Assembly (NCBI RefSeq): GCF_958298935.1
Contig: NC_084923.1
Location: 8,496,501-8,560,500, forward strand
Origin: Phragmites australis
Taxonomy: Eukaryota; Streptophyta; Magnoliopsida; Poales; Poaceae
Direction: 5' to 3'
Length of the DNA: 64,000 bases
Shown: in pieces, positions 62,666 through 64,000 of the stretch
Position numbering within the stretch: position 1 is the first letter of the stretch
Layout: the number at the start of each line of letters is the position of its first letter
Position numbers and translations under genes: made by a program
Notes under the pieces: model-generated
What the model was told of the DNA's origin: nothing
Database searches by the model: none
The model's input: only the letters and a program-made list of their open reading frames with translations

Positions 62666-63049
62666 AAAGGCTCGACGAAAGCGGGGCGAGGGGTCGTTAT
62701 GATTACGGTGTGCCCCGGAGCCAACCTATTCTGAGTCCCACTCAAGTTTCTTGGAATCTCGACCCTTGCATTGTTCCTGATCCTGCTTTGTGTGGTGCCT
62801 GCCATCATGGGCTTTCTGACCCCTTGGCTTTCTGCGTTTCTCGGTCATAAGCAAGCGGTGGACACGTCCTGTAACATACATGCAATGTATACTGTGTGGA
62901 GCATCATCCCCTTACCCCCTCGAATCTTTCATTTGCAAGTGAGAGGAGGGCACGTCTGTAGAGACCCTTAGGTGGGACTGGAGTGACAACATAGCACACT
63001 AGTGATTTTATTGTGAGGTTCTCGTCCTCAGAGTTGCAACTCAATCCGA
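62666..63049. other. Unique spacer between two minisatellite blocks
   Basis: Non-repetitive sequence with short frames and no recognised domain or transposon boundary. Confidence 0.5.
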
Positions 63050-63530
63050 TCGAAGCCAGCGACCTTCGCGGTGCAGGGATTGACGCTTGATGCCACGGAG
63101 GCCTATGGCCTTCGAGGCGGTAGAGGAATTTACGCTCGGCGTGACGAAGTCCTATAGCATGCGGGGTGGCAAAGGAATTTATGCTCAACATGATGGATGC
63201 CTATAGCCTGCGAGGTGGCGGAGGACTGTACGCTTGACGCGATGGAGGCCTATAGTCTGCGGGGTGGCGGAAGAATTTACGCTCGACATGACGGAGGCCT
63301 ATAGCCAGCGAGGTAGCGAAGGAGGGTACGCTTGACGCGATGGAGGTTTAGGGTCTCTGAGGTGGTGGAGGAATTTACGCTCGACGCGATGGAGGGCTAT
63401 AGCTCGTGAGGTGGTGGTGGAGAGTACGCTCGACGCGACATAGGCTTAGGTCCTCTGAGGTGGTAGAGAAATATACACTCAACGCGATGGAGACTTAGGG
63501 CCTCTGAGGTGGCAGAGGAAGTGCCACCGT
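63050..63530. repeat. 49-bp minisatellite, about nine copies
   Basis: Units share 'gcctatagcctgcgaggtgg', 'cggaggaatttacgctcgac' and 'gcgatggag'. Successive starts near 63150, 63199, 63248 and 63297 give a 49-bp period. Copies toward the right drift ('ggtttagggtctctgaggtg'). Confidence 0.85.
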
Positions 63531-63578
63531 GATGGCCTTTTGCCATCATTGTGGACTTTTGTCAAGGCGCAGCGCCGT

Positions 63579-63830
63579 CGAGGCAGTGTGTCAGGCGACC
63601 AAGGCCTATAGGCTACGAGGTGCGGAGTAAGTGCCACTGTCATGGGTTTATTTAGACCATCGTCATGAGCTTTTATTTTTACACCTGAGGCCAAAGCCAT
63701 CGAGGTGTCTGCCGAGCCTTAGGACCATCGAGGCAATGTGTCTCGCGACCGAAACCTATGATCGGCAAGGTGCGGAACTAATGTCACTGTGATGAGCTTA
63801 TTTAGGTCATCATCATAGTCTTTTGCCGTG
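63579..63830. repeat. About 150-bp direct repeat, two copies
   Basis: 'cgaggcagtgtgtcaggcga' (63579) and 'cgaggcaatgtgtctcgcga' (63729) start parallel blocks that continue through 'ggtgcggagtaagtgccact' / 'ggtgcggaactaatgtcact' and a 'cttatttaggtcatcatcat'-type end. The blocks share 'cctataggctacgaggtg'-type words with the 49-bp array, so one probably derives from the other. Confidence 0.75.
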
Positions 63831-64000
63831 GCGCCCTTCGAGGCTATGTTATGCGAGGTAACTAAGAATTAACTCAGCATCATCTAGGCGGTCGCTGCCA
63901 AAAGAAACCGAAGCTGCAAGGTCAATGGTGCCGCTAGCTATACAAGGTTAACTGGAGTTATATATGTGATTTATCTGCGTAGTCTGCTCGTACGTATGCA

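Overview
The window is nuclear DNA of a grass (Poaceae). The genes are intron-rich, GC-rich at their 5' ends and set in AT-rich, repeat-filled intergenic DNA. The MITE families, Copia and PIF/Harbinger remnants and the AINTEGUMENTA-type gene point to a grass, probably panicoid. I cannot name the species from sequence alone. No rRNA, tRNA, CRISPR or bacterial-style operon was seen.

Five host genes are supported, all on the + strand. (1) An AINTEGUMENTA-clade AP2 transcription factor lies at 14665-18275 in nine exons, one only 9 nt long. (2) An intronless SKIP22/FBXO7-type F-box protein with ubiquitin-like and PI31-like regions lies at 23955-25367. (3) A CIB/BEE-like bHLH transcription factor lies at 32735-34391 in nine coding exons. 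(4) A small, probably plastid membrane protein resembling SHORT HYPOCOTYL IN WHITE LIGHT 1 lies at 35205-38236 in three exons. (5) A squalene epoxidase of sterol/triterpene synthesis lies at 52235-59125 in eight exons, with a 4.1-kb first intron that hosts a broken Copia element. The genes do not form a pathway together; they are ordinary neighbours.

Layout: 0-4.1 kb is an internally deleted Copia-type LTR element. 4-14 kb is intergenic DNA with several MITEs, an AT-rich hAT-like element and a GC-rich island. 14.6-18.3 kb is the AP2 gene. 18.3-23.9 kb is intergenic, with a second GC-rich island, a MITE and a 5'-truncated LINE-like insertion with target-site duplication. 24-25.4 kb is the F-box gene. 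25.4-30 kb is AT-rich, with a 374-bp mini-Helitron and two nested Stowaway MITEs. 30-34.4 kb is the bHLH gene and its probable 5' leader. 35-38.2 kb is the SHW1-like gene. 39-41.6 kb is MITEs and GC-rich unassigned DNA. About 41.6-51.7 kb is a large decayed PIF/Harbinger element with inverted arms, an ORF1 pseudogene (+) and a transposase pseudogene (-). 52-59 kb is squalene epoxidase. 59-64 kb holds MITEs and two blocks of GC-rich minisatellite.

I found no convincing new biological system. The observations most worth checking are the micro-exon with its weak upstream donor, the 'inverted in place' block in the Copia RNase H region inside the squalene epoxidase intron, the mini-Helitron, the nested Stowaways, the inverted-arm Harbinger element beside the squalene epoxidase promoter, and the higher-order minisatellite at the right edge. 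Exon boundaries were placed by eye from GT/AG sites, reading frame and remembered family conservation; no alignment was run.
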